A stretch of DNA of 44,544 nucleotides from assembly GCA_028293325.1 (NCBI GenBank), contig JAQGPA010000099.1, forward strand, positions 1-44,544, in the 5' to 3' direction. The notes beneath the pieces are model-generated. The model had not been told where the DNA came from, made no database searches, and saw nothing but the letters and a program-made list of their open reading frames with translations. Below are positions 33,571 through 41,650 of the stretch, piece after piece (the first letter of the stretch is position 1; each line of letters begins with the position of its first letter). The position numbers were made by a program, and so were the translations under genes. The DNA is from Pedosphaera sp. Its GTDB lineage: Bacteria > Verrucomicrobiota > Verrucomicrobiia > Limisphaerales > Pedosphaeraceae.

Positions 33571-36500
33571 CCCGAAAATCCGCGTATTGGATTGCGTTGT
33601 TGCTGGGCGTGCTCGTCATCGCGGGCCTGGTGCGGCTGCGCTTTGACGTGGATGTGTTGAATCTTCTTCCCGGCGACCTGCCCGTGGTCCACGGCCTGCA
33701 GCTCTATCAACGCAATTTTACCGACTCGCGCGAACTCATCCTCACCGTGAACGCTCCGGATGCCGCGTCAGCCGAAACCACCGCCAACTCGCTGGCTCAA
33801 ACGTTGCGCGCAGAAACAAATCTCACCACCACCGTTCTCTGGGAACCCGCCTGGCTGGAACACCCGGCTCAAGCCGCCGAGTTGCTTGGTTATCTTTGGT
33901 TCAATCTGCCACCCGAACAATTCGGCGAACTCACCAATCGCATTGTCGGCACCAACATTGTCAGCACCCTCGCCGATACGCGCGAGCAACTTGCCACCTC
34001 CCTTTCCCCGCGCGACCTCGCCTTCGGCGGTTACGATCCCTATAACCTGAGGACCTTGCCGGAAACCGTCACCGCGGGCGCAAACGCTGCTTTCGGTGAG
34101 GGACAAGGTTTATTCGCCTCACCGGATGGAAAGTTTCGGATTCTATTCGTAAAAGCGAAACCAGACCTGGCCAACTATCGCACCTGCATCGACTGGCTTG
34201 CCAAGGTGAAAACCGTCGTCAAGAGCGCCCAGTCAAATGGCGCCATCCCCAGGGAAGCGGTTATTGGTTACACGGGCAGTCCGGCCTTTGTGGCGGAGAT
34301 TTCCGGCGGCATGGAGCATGATATGACCAGTTCGGTGGGCATCACCTCGGCGATCATCGCCCTGCTGTTCTGGATTTTTCACCGGCGCCTGGTCCCCATG
34401 CTGTGGTTGCTGGTTCTGCTGGCGGTGATTTTGCTTTGCACGCTGGCGTTCGGCGGCTTGATTTTCCAAACCATCAATGTCGTCAGCCTCGGCTTTGCCG
34501 GAATTCTTCTCGGCTTGGCCGTCGATTATGGCGTCGTCCATTATCAGGAGGCGCTCGCTTCGCCCAATGCCATCATCCCCGAAATCCGGCGCGCCATCGG
34601 TCCTAGCATTTTCTGGGCGGCCGTCACCACCATCAGCGCATTTCTTGTTCTCAATTTCGGCGGCCTCCCCGGCTTGGCGCAACTCGGTTCGCTCGTGGCG
34701 TTGGGCGTCACGCTTTCCGCTCTCGTCATGCTTTTCGCCTTTCTCCCGCCGCTTTTCCGCGACCGCCTCCGGCTGCGTCGCGAAGCGGTTGCCGCCGGAA
34801 CTTTTCACGGGCCCATCCATCAACACAGCGGGCTCGATGCAATTTCTACCGTCCGGCGCACGTTCGTTTTCGGAATGACCGGATTCTTGCTCCTCGCCGG
34901 CATCGTGGTTTTAGTCTCCGGGTTGCCGCGAATGGACCACACAGCCAATGCCTTGCGCCCGCGTAACAGCCCGGCGTACGCCGCGCTCGATCAAATCAAA
35001 ACTCATCTCGCACAGAATCGCGAGCCGCTTTGGCTGATTGCACAAGGGCGGGACGAAACTGAAGTTGCCCGGCAGTTGGCCGCCGCCGAACCTGTGTTGT
35101 CGCAGGCCGTCACCAACCAGCTCATCGGCAGTTACACGCTGCCGACCCCGCTTTGGCCGCGACCGGATCACCAGTCGGCCAATCGCGCCATCGCAACCCG
35201 GATTTTGGCCGAACGCCAGACGCTGCACTCCGCTGCCCTCGCGCAAGGTTTCAATACCAACTCCATGGTCTTGGCCGATGCCATCTTCGATACCTGGCAA
35301 GCCGCCCTAAACCAACCCGGTACTTTTTGGCCCACCAACGAAATGAGCCGTTGGATCATGGAAAAAGTCGCCGCCCGTCCGCCGGGACACTTTCTTGCCG
35401 TCGGCTTTATTTTTCCTGCCACCAATGCCCCGGTCGCTGCCACCTCACTTTCACGCCTGTCTGACAATCTGGCGGACCGTGGGCTCATCCTTTCCGGTTG
35501 GGAGTTGCTCGGTTCTTCCATTTTGAAACGCGTGCAGCAAAATCTCTGGAAAGTCGTCCTGCCCATGGTGCTGCTGATCTTGCTTTCTCTCTGGCTTGCA
35601 TTCCGTCGCCCCACAGAAATTCTTCTTAGCCTGGGCGTGCTGGCGCTGAGCGGAATTTGTCTCCTCAGCGTTATGCGTCTCGCCGGCTGGTCTTGGAATC
35701 TGCTTAATCTGATGGCCCTTCCGCTCATGCTCGGCTCCGGCGTGGATTACAGCATTTTTATGCAATTGGCTTTACGCCGCCATGCCGGAAATATTTTCGG
35801 CGCACATCAGGCCGTGGGCCGCGCTCTTTTGTTATGCGGTGGAACAGCCGTCGCCGGCTTTGGTTCTCTGGCTTGGTCCACCAACGCGGGCATGGCCAGC
35901 CTCGGACAAGTCTGCGCGGTTGGTATCGCGAGCAACATGTTGATCTCGGTTTATCTCCTCCCACTCTGGTGGCGCGCGCTGGCTGCCAAACAACCCCGCC
36001 CGCCCACCAACTCAAATCAACGAACTATTCCCGGCGCACCCTCCTCGCTCTACCGGTCTGAAATCTGGCGTTTGGGACAAGGCATCACGCGCGCACTGTC
36101 ACCAAAAGCCTGCACACGCATCAGCCGCCTGCTGGCCCGCGTCTATTGGCGATTGGCCCCCCATCGACGCGAAATCCTCATTCAAAATCTTTTGCCGGCT
36201 CTCGATGGCAATCGGCCGGCAGCGGAAAAGAAAAGTCGCGAATTGCTGGAAAACTTTGCCTTGAAGCTGGCGGACTTATGGCGCTACGAAAGCGGTTTGT
36301 CCATCGAACATCTCTTCGGCGAATGGACTGGCTGGGAACATTTCGCCGCCGCTCAGGCCCAAAAACGCGGCATCCTCCTGCTGACTACTCATCTTGGCAA
36401 CTGGGAGTTCGGCGGACCTCTCCTCACCCGTCGTGGCGTTAATCTTCAGGTTATCACGCTGGCCGAACCGGGAAATGGCTTTACTGAAATGCGTCAGGCT

Positions 36501-36965
36501 TCGCGCGCACGTTGGGATGTTGACACCCTGGTCATCGGTGAGGACCCGTTCGCCTTCGTGGAAATCATCCGCCGACTCGAAGCCGGCGCCACTGTGGCCT
36601 TGCTCGTGGATCGTCCGCCTGCGGCCAGCAGCGTAACGGTGGAATTATTCGGCCGCCCTTTTGATGCTTCCATCGCGGCCGCGGAACTGGCGCGCGCTTC
36701 CGGATGTGTGTTGCTGCCGGTTTATTTACCGCACACGGACAGCGGCTACGCAGCTCACATCCTGCCCGCCATTGCCTATGACCGCGCATCCTTGCGCAAG
36801 CGCGAGGCCCGCCAGCAGCTCACCCAGGAAATCGTGCGTGCTTTTGAACCTGCCATCCGCCATCATCTCAACCAATGGTACCATTTTGTCCCGGTCTGGT
36901 CGACAAACAACACCGAGACCAACAAAGGACAAGGAGAAAAATATTATGCCCCGCCTAAACCTTAG
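33567..36965 (+). CDS. MMPL/RND-family exporter fused to an LpxL-type lysophospholipid acyltransferase
   Basis: The 1132-residue protein has an RND/MMPL layout. A first transmembrane helix (about 7-23) precedes a periplasmic loop. A helix cluster follows (about 250-400), then a second loop. A second helix cluster (about 660-800) contains the GSGVDYSIFMQ motif, which matches GLAVDYGVVHY in the first. From about 830 to the end is an LpxL/HtrB-type acyltransferase with HLGNWE (His942 to Glu947, HX4E). In aryl-polyene clusters exporter and acyltransferase are commonly separate genes, so this fusion joins acyl transfer and export in one polypeptide. The order lipoprotein, exporter-acyltransferase, LolA-like, dehydratase matches such clusters. 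Confidence 0.9.
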   Translation: MTRKSAYWIALLLGVLVIAGLVRLRFDVDVLNLLPGDLPVVHGLQLYQRNFTDSRELILTVNAPDAASAETTANSLAQTLRAETNLTTTVLWEPAWLEHPAQAAELLGYLWFNLPPEQFGELTNRIVGTNIVSTLADTREQLATSLSPRDLAFGGYDPYNLRTLPETVTAGANAAFGEGQGLFASPDGKFRILFVKAKPDLANYRTCIDWLAKVKTVVKSAQSNGAIPREAVIGYTGSPAFVAEISGGMEHDMTSSVGITSAIIALLFWIFHRRLVPMLWLLVLLAVILLCTLAFGGLIFQTINVVSLGFAGILLGLAVDYGVVHYQEALASPNAIIPEIRRAIGPSIFWAAVTTISAFLVLNFGGLPGLAQLGSLVALGVTLSALVMLFAFLPPLFRDRLRLRREAVAAGTFHGPIHQHSGLDAISTVRRTFVFGMTGFLLLAGIVVLVSGLPRMDHTANALRPRNSPAYAALDQIKTHLAQNREPLWLIAQGRDETEVARQLAAAEPVLSQAVTNQLIGSYTLPTPLWPRPDHQSANRAIATRILAERQTLHSAALAQGFNTNSMVLADAIFDTWQAALNQPGTFWPTNEMSRWIMEKVAARPPGHFLAVGFIFPATNAPVAATSLSRLSDNLADRGLILSGWELLGSSILKRVQQNLWKVVLPMVLLILLSLWLAFRRPTEILLSLGVLALSGICLLSVMRLAGWSWNLLNLMALPLMLGSGVDYSIFMQLALRRHAGNIFGAHQAVGRALLLCGGTAVAGFGSLAWSTNAGMASLGQVCAVGIASNMLISVYLLPLWWRALAAKQPRPPTNSNQRTIPGAPSSLYRSEIWRLGQGITRALSPKACTRISRLLARVYWRLAPHRREILIQNLLPALDGNRPAAEKKSRELLENFALKLADLWRYESGLSIEHLFGEWTGWEHFAAAQAQKRGILLLTTHLGNWEFGGPLLTRRGVNLQVITLAEPGNGFTEMRQASRARWDVDTLVIGEDPFAFVEIIRRLEAGATVALLVDRPPAASSVTVELFGRPFDASIAAAELARASGCVLLPVYLPHTDSGYAAHILPAIAYDRASLRKREARQQLTQEIVRAFEPAIRHHLNQWYHFVPVWSTNNTETNKGQGEKYYAPPKP

Positions 36966-37668
36966 AACGAGTCTTTCAGCTCGCTCCATTTATTCCACCT
37001 GCCTAACCTTGGCTTTGCTGCTCAGCTCGTTTCGTGGCGAAGCCTTCGCAGAATCGCCGGAGAATAACGCCAACCTCGCTGCCTGGCTCAACGCCCAAAC
37101 CAACATCCAGACCTGGTCCGCCGATTTCATCCAGACGCGCACCTTGAAATCGTTGACCCAACCATTGACCGCGACCGGTCACGTCTGGTTTGCCGCGCCC
37201 AATCGCTTTCGTTGGGAACTGGGCCATCCACCCCAGACCATCGCCGTTCGCCAACCCACACAACTACTCGTGGTCTATCCAAAACTAAAGCGCGCCGAAC
37301 GCTATCCGCTGGACAGCGACCAGGCCGGTCCCTGGAAAGACACGCTGGCATTGCTCGACGCCGGTTTTCCCCGCAGTCGCGCCGAAGTCGAATCACGCTT
37401 TAATATCCTGGCACAGGCCACCACCGACGGGGTTCATGAAATCACGCTTCAGCCCAAAGCCGAGGCCGCCCGCCGCATCATGCCCCAAATCAGGATTGCT
37501 TTTGCGACCAACGACTTTTCCTTGCATTCAACGGAACTGCAATTCGCTGACGGCTCGACCATGCAAAATGTGTTCACCAATGCGGTGTTGAATCCCAAAA
37601 TCGACGAGTCCGTCTTTCGTCCACCGCTTGGCGAGGACTATAAAATCATCGAACCATTCCGAAAATAG
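36946..37668 (+). CDS. LolA-like outer-membrane lipoprotein carrier
   Basis: The start is the ATG at 36946, with AAGGAG at 36931-36936; an upstream in-frame reading lies inside the exporter gene and is ignored. The 240-residue protein has a signal peptide (cleavage near EAFA|ESP). A LolA-type half-barrel follows: SADFIQTRTLKSL, then GHVWFAAPNRFRWEL, LLVVYPKLKRAERYPL and IRIAFATNDFSLHSTELQF. LolA shuttles hydrophobic lipoproteins across the periplasm, and cluster-borne relatives probably carry the polyene or lipid product. It overlaps the exporter gene by 20 bases. Fold and location are well supported; the cargo is inference. Confidence 0.9.
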   Translation: MPRLNLRTSLSARSIYSTCLTLALLLSSFRGEAFAESPENNANLAAWLNAQTNIQTWSADFIQTRTLKSLTQPLTATGHVWFAAPNRFRWELGHPPQTIAVRQPTQLLVVYPKLKRAERYPLDSDQAGPWKDTLALLDAGFPRSRAEVESRFNILAQATTDGVHEITLQPKAEAARRIMPQIRIAFATNDFSLHSTELQFADGSTMQNVFTNAVLNPKIDESVFRPPLGEDYKIIEPFRK

Positions 37669-37704
37669 CCAAAAGCCAATCGCAGTGTTACGTTTACCTA
37701 AACC

Positions 37705-38160
37705 ATGAAAGATACGGCACATCCGGCGCTGGCTTCACTTCCGCATGGCCCGGAGTTTCGCTTCGTCGATCGAATGCTCGTCCTGGATCCGGGCAATGCG
37801 GGCGTGGGCGAATATACTGTGCGTGGTGATGAACCTTTCCTGCGTGGGCATTTCCCCGGCCAACCCCTCTTTCCCGGTGTCCTGCTGGTGGAAGCAGTCG
37901 CCCAACTGGCCGGCGTGGTGGCGCAGAGCGATCCGCAAATCCCGCCGCTCCCCGGACTTAAACTCACCGCTCTCCGCGCCGTAAAAATCCTCGGCACAGC
38001 CAGGCCGGGCGAGGTCATCCATCTGGAAGCGGTCATCACCGGCCGACTCGGGAATCTCGTGCAAGCGCGCGCTTCCGCATCCGTCGCCGATCATGTGGTC
38101 ATGCGCGCAGAACTAACCCTTAGCGGCGAAGGCCAAGTGCCTGCTGAGGATGGCAAATAG
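37705..38160 (+). CDS. Hot-dog-fold 3-hydroxyacyl-ACP dehydratase (FabZ-like), second copy
   Basis: A 151-residue FabZ-type protein with His49 (RGHFPGQPLFPG) and Glu63 in VLLVEAVAQLAG. The preceding FRFVDRMLVLDPG strand is typical. It dehydrates 3-hydroxyacyl-ACP. It is about 35 bp downstream of the LolA-like gene in the same direction. Together with the dehydratase at 2303 it gives the cluster two dehydratases, as in aryl-polyene synthases, where a dehydratase pair is used. The separate location, 35 kb away from the first, is notable. Confidence 0.9.
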   Translation: MKDTAHPALASLPHGPEFRFVDRMLVLDPGNAGVGEYTVRGDEPFLRGHFPGQPLFPGVLLVEAVAQLAGVVAQSDPQIPPLPGLKLTALRAVKILGTARPGEVIHLEAVITGRLGNLVQARASASVADHVVMRAELTLSGEGQVPAEDGK

Positions 38161-38170
38161 GAATCTAAGA

Positions 38171-38190
38171 TTCCCGTCGGGTCTCGGGAA
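38171..38190. terminator. Weak hairpin in the convergent gap after the dehydratase
   Basis: TTCCCG and CGGGAA pair across an 8-base loop, followed on the plus strand by a T-containing tract. It sits between convergent dehydratase and GDSL genes. Only 6 bp of stem, so low support. Confidence 0.3.
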
Positions 38191-38198
38191 ACTCTTTA

Positions 38199-38993
38199 CT
38201 ATTTTCCGTTCACCACTTTCAGCCAATTGTGCGCCATCAGGGAAGCGCCCGCCGGTGTAGGATGCACCCCGTCCGCCGCCCAATGCGCCGGCGGGGCATA
38301 TTTAATGGCCTCATCAAACATGCTCTGAAATGGAACGAACCTGGCTTGGAAGGCTTTGGCGACATTTTTGGCGGCGGCGCGGTAAAGGTCAAACTCGGGA
38401 AACCATTTTTCCGTAACCGCCCCGCACCGCAGCACAAACGGCTCGCAAACCACCAACTTCACTTTCGGCAATGCCTTTCGCGTGCGCTCCAGCAAGGTGT
38501 GGTAATCCTTTTCGTATATTTCCACCGTCCCCGAATAATTACCGTTAAGCTTGTGCCAGATGTCATTCACGCCAATCAAAATGCTGAGCAGGTTTGGCTT
38601 GACCTCCAGGCAATCCGTCTGCCACCGGTCCGCAAGCTGGAAAACTTTGTTGCCGCTGATGCCACGGTTATACACCTTCAACCCGTCCTTGGGACGATCC
38701 ACCAACAGTTCGGCGCCCGCTAGCCAGGCGTATCCCGTCCCTATTGCGGATTGATCATTTGGCAGCACCGCCTTCTCACGGTTCCGCCCCGCATCAGTAA
38801 TGGAATCGCCTTGAAAAAGAATGACGTCGTTGTTGGCAATCATCACCCGCGCCGCAAACAAGCTGAACTCGGCGGCAGAGCTGTCGGGGACAGCCGTAAG
38901 GCTTGCCAGTCCCGCCACACCCGCCATGGCTCCTGACGCTTTAAAAAACTTGCGTCGGTTTAGGCTGCTTCCTTCTGAAATGTATTCGATCAT
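38199..38993 (-). CDS. SGNH/GDSL-family hydrolase with Tat-type signal
   Basis: The ATG at 38993 begins a 264-residue protein with LNRRKFFKASG, a twin-arginine signal, then a hydrophobic stretch. A longer in-frame start at 39059 would put a basic stretch ahead of it. The catalytic blocks are FQGDSITDAG (nucleophile Ser), GISGNK, GVNDIW and DGVHPTPAG (Asp and His). The family hydrolyses esters or lipids, outside the cytoplasm. It is separated by 10 bp from the AMP-ligase gene on the same strand. A role in ester release, or an independent esterase, are both possible. Confidence 0.88.
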   Translation of the reverse strand: MIEYISEGSSLNRRKFFKASGAMAGVAGLASLTAVPDSSAAEFSLFAARVMIANNDVILFQGDSITDAGRNREKAVLPNDQSAIGTGYAWLAGAELLVDRPKDGLKVYNRGISGNKVFQLADRWQTDCLEVKPNLLSILIGVNDIWHKLNGNYSGTVEIYEKDYHTLLERTRKALPKVKLVVCEPFVLRCGAVTEKWFPEFDLYRAAAKNVAKAFQARFVPFQSMFDEAIKYAPPAHWAADGVHPTPAGASLMAHNWLKVVNGK

Positions 38994-39003
38994 AAATGTC
39001 GTT

Positions 39004-40299
39004 TTAATGTGAGCCAGTTGCTGCCGCTGACTTTGCCAGCGTCGCCTTCTCCTCTTCAAGATTCAAATACTTCTTCCGCCAACCCGCTCGGGAAAGTTTT
39101 CCCCGCTCATTGGTTTCCAGGCTTTTCACAAACATCCACTCGCGTGGGATTTGCCAGGCCGGAACTTTTTCGAGTAAAAATTGTTTCAGGGATTCCGGAT
39201 TCAGTGTTGATCTGGCCGCCACGGCCGCAACAATAATTTCCGTCCGTTCCGCGTCCAGGCTGGGCGTGCCAAATACCAGGCACTCCCGGACGCCCGGATG
39301 CAGGAGCAACAGCCGCTCGATGCTCTCCGGCGAAACTTTGCGTCCGGCAACATGTATCTGGTCCCCTGCCCGTCCGCGCAGGTAAACCTCCCCCTCAACG
39401 ATTTCGGCCAGGTCGCTCGTCTGAAAACAACCCGATGCCAGATTAGCCTCAGGTTGTGGCCAATAGGTTTGTCCTACCGCCCCTCCGCGCACCTGCAGAC
39501 AGCCGTCGGGTCCAATGGTTAATTGAACGTTCCGCATCGGTTTGCCGGCGAGGGTTGAGTCCACGCGCGGAGTGCTGGAGGCATCATAGGCAATGCCACC
39601 GCACTCGCTCGACCCGTAAAAATTGTGCAGCTTGAGTCCTTGCGCGGCAAAAACGGATTGTTCCAGCGCCAATGACAACGGAGCGCCTGCCGAAATCGCT
39701 AGCCGAATGTTGTTTGGAATCGACTTTGCCTCATACCAAGTGCGCCACAATGCTGGCACTGCCGCCAACGTGATGGCTTCCGTCCCGGCTGCCGCCCGCC
39801 GCACTGCTTCCGGCAAGGGCGAATCCACCAGCACAAGCGGAATACCATGTAATAGCAGCGGTAGAACCAGATTGGAAAACCCATACGAGTGCGCCAGTGA
39901 AATCACGCCCAAATTCGGCCAGTCCCTGCGCAAGCCCATGGTCGCAACGATGTTTTCCGCATCGGCCGCCAGTTGTTCGCCGGTGAAAGCCACCAATCTG
40001 GCTTCACCAGTCGTGGCCGATGTGATTTTCAAATGCGCACACCCGGCTGGAAACTGATTCTGGGGCGGTGGCAATTGGCCTGGTTCCAGTGGGCAAACAA
40101 TCTGTCCGGATCGCCAGGCGCGTAGCAGGGTGAATATAAAATCGCGTCCCTGTGGAAAGACCACCGGCCCCAATTCCGACCCCGCCTCTGTCGCTGCCGA
40201 CAACTGCGCAAACGTCCACCGCTCGCCGCGCGCCGCATGCTGCAAGGCGATTTCGTTGCGATGTTCCTGCGCGATTTGTCGCCAGCGTTCGTAAAGCAT
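39004..40299 (-). CDS. AMP-dependent acyl/aryl ligase (ANL superfamily), degenerate P-loop
   Basis: The 431-residue protein has the adenylate-forming layout. The phosphate loop reads TSATTGEAR (93-101) instead of TSGTTGxPK. NFYGSSECGG lies at 226-235, DLAEI and GRAGDQIHVAGRKVSPESIE follow, and the catalytic Lys is in ERGKLSR (Lys401). It activates a carboxylic acid as acyl-AMP and then loads a carrier protein or CoA. In aryl-polyene clusters such a ligase loads the starter acid. It is short compared with about 500 residues for full ligases, mainly at the N-terminus. Starter identity (aryl or fatty acid) is unknown. Confidence 0.85.
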   Translation of the reverse strand: MLYERWRQIAQEHRNEIALQHAARGERWTFAQLSAATEAGSELGPVVFPQGRDFIFTLLRAWRSGQIVCPLEPGQLPPPQNQFPAGCAHLKITSATTGEARLVAFTGEQLAADAENIVATMGLRRDWPNLGVISLAHSYGFSNLVLPLLLHGIPLVLVDSPLPEAVRRAAAGTEAITLAAVPALWRTWYEAKSIPNNIRLAISAGAPLSLALEQSVFAAQGLKLHNFYGSSECGGIAYDASSTPRVDSTLAGKPMRNVQLTIGPDGCLQVRGGAVGQTYWPQPEANLASGCFQTSDLAEIVEGEVYLRGRAGDQIHVAGRKVSPESIERLLLLHPGVRECLVFGTPSLDAERTEIIVAAVAARSTLNPESLKQFLLEKVPAWQIPREWMFVKSLETNERGKLSRAGWRKKYLNLEEEKATLAKSAAATGSH

Positions 40300-40343
40300 T
40301 GTCAGATTAATGGTGCGTGGCTAGCCTAGAGCAAAGTCGCGTT

Positions 40344-41204
40344 ATGCTCAACTTACTTTCGAGTTCAAAGTCAGATATCTACGAACCCCAGCGCCAAGGC
40401 AACTTCGCTGCGAACATCCGGCAATATACCCTTTTGGTTTGTCTGACGCTCCTGCTGTGTGGTTGCCAAACATCGCGACGCGTCGCCACCTCTGACCGTC
40501 GTCCTTTCGACTTTCAGCACGACACTTTCGCCTATGCCAACGAACTGGTCTGGGAATATCACTACGACGAGCACGGAAAGTGGGTTAGCCACGCGCGCCA
40601 CCCCGCACCGGATTATTCCCATCATTGCTTCGTCGTGGCCCGTTCAGCTCGCCAGTTTTTCGAACACGCCCGTTTCGAGCCCACACAACCAGTGGCTGAC
40701 GCCACCACCTATCAGCAACTCATCCACCAAGTCCTCGCTCTGGGCGCCAATCATGAGCTGCCGGATTCCCGCAAAGTCGTGATTCCAGGCTACGCGGATT
40801 TGCACTCCTTCAGCCAGGCTTGGGAATCGTTGCTCAAGTCTGAATGTGGCGGGGCGTGGCAAAGCTATCTCCAGCGCGGCCACTGGCGGATGATCGGCTG
40901 GTTCAGCCGGCAGCAACAGGAGAAGGTGGCGCGTCAACTCACCGCCGCCATCCAGGATAAACGTCCGCCCGTGGTCCATCTCGTTCGCTTCCCGCAATTG
41001 ACCATCAATCACGCCGTCGTCTTGTTCGACGCCGCCGAGACCGACCAGGAAATCAACTTCACCGTGTACGATCCCAACAACCCCGTTACCCCGACCCACC
41101 TCATCTATGATCGCGTGACCCGCACCTTCCAGTTTCCAGCCAACGATTATTTTCCCGGCGGACGCGTGGACGTCTATGAAGTTTACCGCGGTTGGTTTTA
41201 CTAG
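40344..41204 (+). CDS. Lipoprotein with papain-like Cys-His-Asp pattern
   Basis: The ATG at 40344 is preferred; a GTG at 40317 is in frame. The N-terminal hydrophobic stretch ends in LTLLLCGCQTS, a lipobox. The mature part contains SHHCFVVARSARQFF, then INHAVVLFDA and YDPNNP, a Cys-His-Asp order as in papain-like or peptidase C39/transglutaminase-like folds. Family identity is not certain. It is divergent from the AMP ligase with 17-44 bp between, so they may share a control region. It might process or modify a surface partner, which is inference. Gene reality is well supported; function is not. Confidence 0.7.
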   Translation: MLNLLSSSKSDIYEPQRQGNFAANIRQYTLLVCLTLLLCGCQTSRRVATSDRRPFDFQHDTFAYANELVWEYHYDEHGKWVSHARHPAPDYSHHCFVVARSARQFFEHARFEPTQPVADATTYQQLIHQVLALGANHELPDSRKVVIPGYADLHSFSQAWESLLKSECGGAWQSYLQRGHWRMIGWFSRQQQEKVARQLTAAIQDKRPPVVHLVRFPQLTINHAVVLFDAAETDQEINFTVYDPNNPVTPTHLIYDRVTRTFQFPANDYFPGGRVDVYEVYRGWFY

Positions 41205-41214
41205 CCGAGACCAT

Positions 41215-41238
41215 CGAACCGCGCCCTAAAGCGGTTCG
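41215..41238. terminator. Hairpin in convergent gap, possible bidirectional terminator
   Basis: CGAACCGC pairs with GCGGTTCG (8 bp) across an 8-base loop GCCCTAAA, 10 bp after the lipoprotein stop. It overlaps the 3' end of the convergent DUF2203 gene. No U-tract is visible. Confidence 0.4.
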
Positions 41239-41609
41239 CGACCGGCGTACCCCGAGTCGATGTCGTGCCAAAACTCGATGTCCTCCTCATCCTTCTCCCA
41301 GCAGAGGAACACTTCCTTGTCCCCAATCAGCGAAGGAAAATCAACCAGCCCCCGCGACAAATCTTTGATCACTATCTCCCGATCCTGAAATTTTTGAAGC
41401 AACTCCCTGACCTCCGCCGTCAGTCGCACCGACTTGTTCACCAATTCGCCGCCGACGTCGTTCCCGGTCGGCATCAACCCCGCCACGCGCCGGTCAGTCG
41501 TTTCCAGGTCCACGCGGTACTGGCTCAAGTGCTCAAGCCATTGCCGCACGGTTGGCAACAGGGCTCGCGCTTCTTCTCGCGTATAATGTTTGTTAAACCG
41601 ATGCGCCAT
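41226..41609 (-). CDS. DUF2203 family protein
   Basis: The 127-residue protein begins HYTREEARALLPTVRQWL and ends FLCWEKDEEDIEFWHDIDSGYAGREPL, the complete DUF2203 pattern seen as short acidic proteins in many bacteria. No membrane or signal segment. It is 41 bp downstream of the TPR gene in the same direction. Its function is unknown. It marks the change to conserved chromosomal background. Confidence 0.9.
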   Translation of the reverse strand: MAHRFNKHYTREEARALLPTVRQWLEHLSQYRVDLETTDRRVAGLMPTGNDVGGELVNKSVRLTAEVRELLQKFQDREIVIKDLSRGLVDFPSLIGDKEVFLCWEKDEEDIEFWHDIDSGYAGREPL

Positions 41610-41650
41610 GACTGGTCAGAACAGGTTCTCGATTCACTAACACTACTAAA

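Noticed and set aside
1..41204. Flexirubin/dialkylresorcinol pathway
   Set aside because: No DarA/DarB-like genes and no aromatic ammonia lyase in the window.
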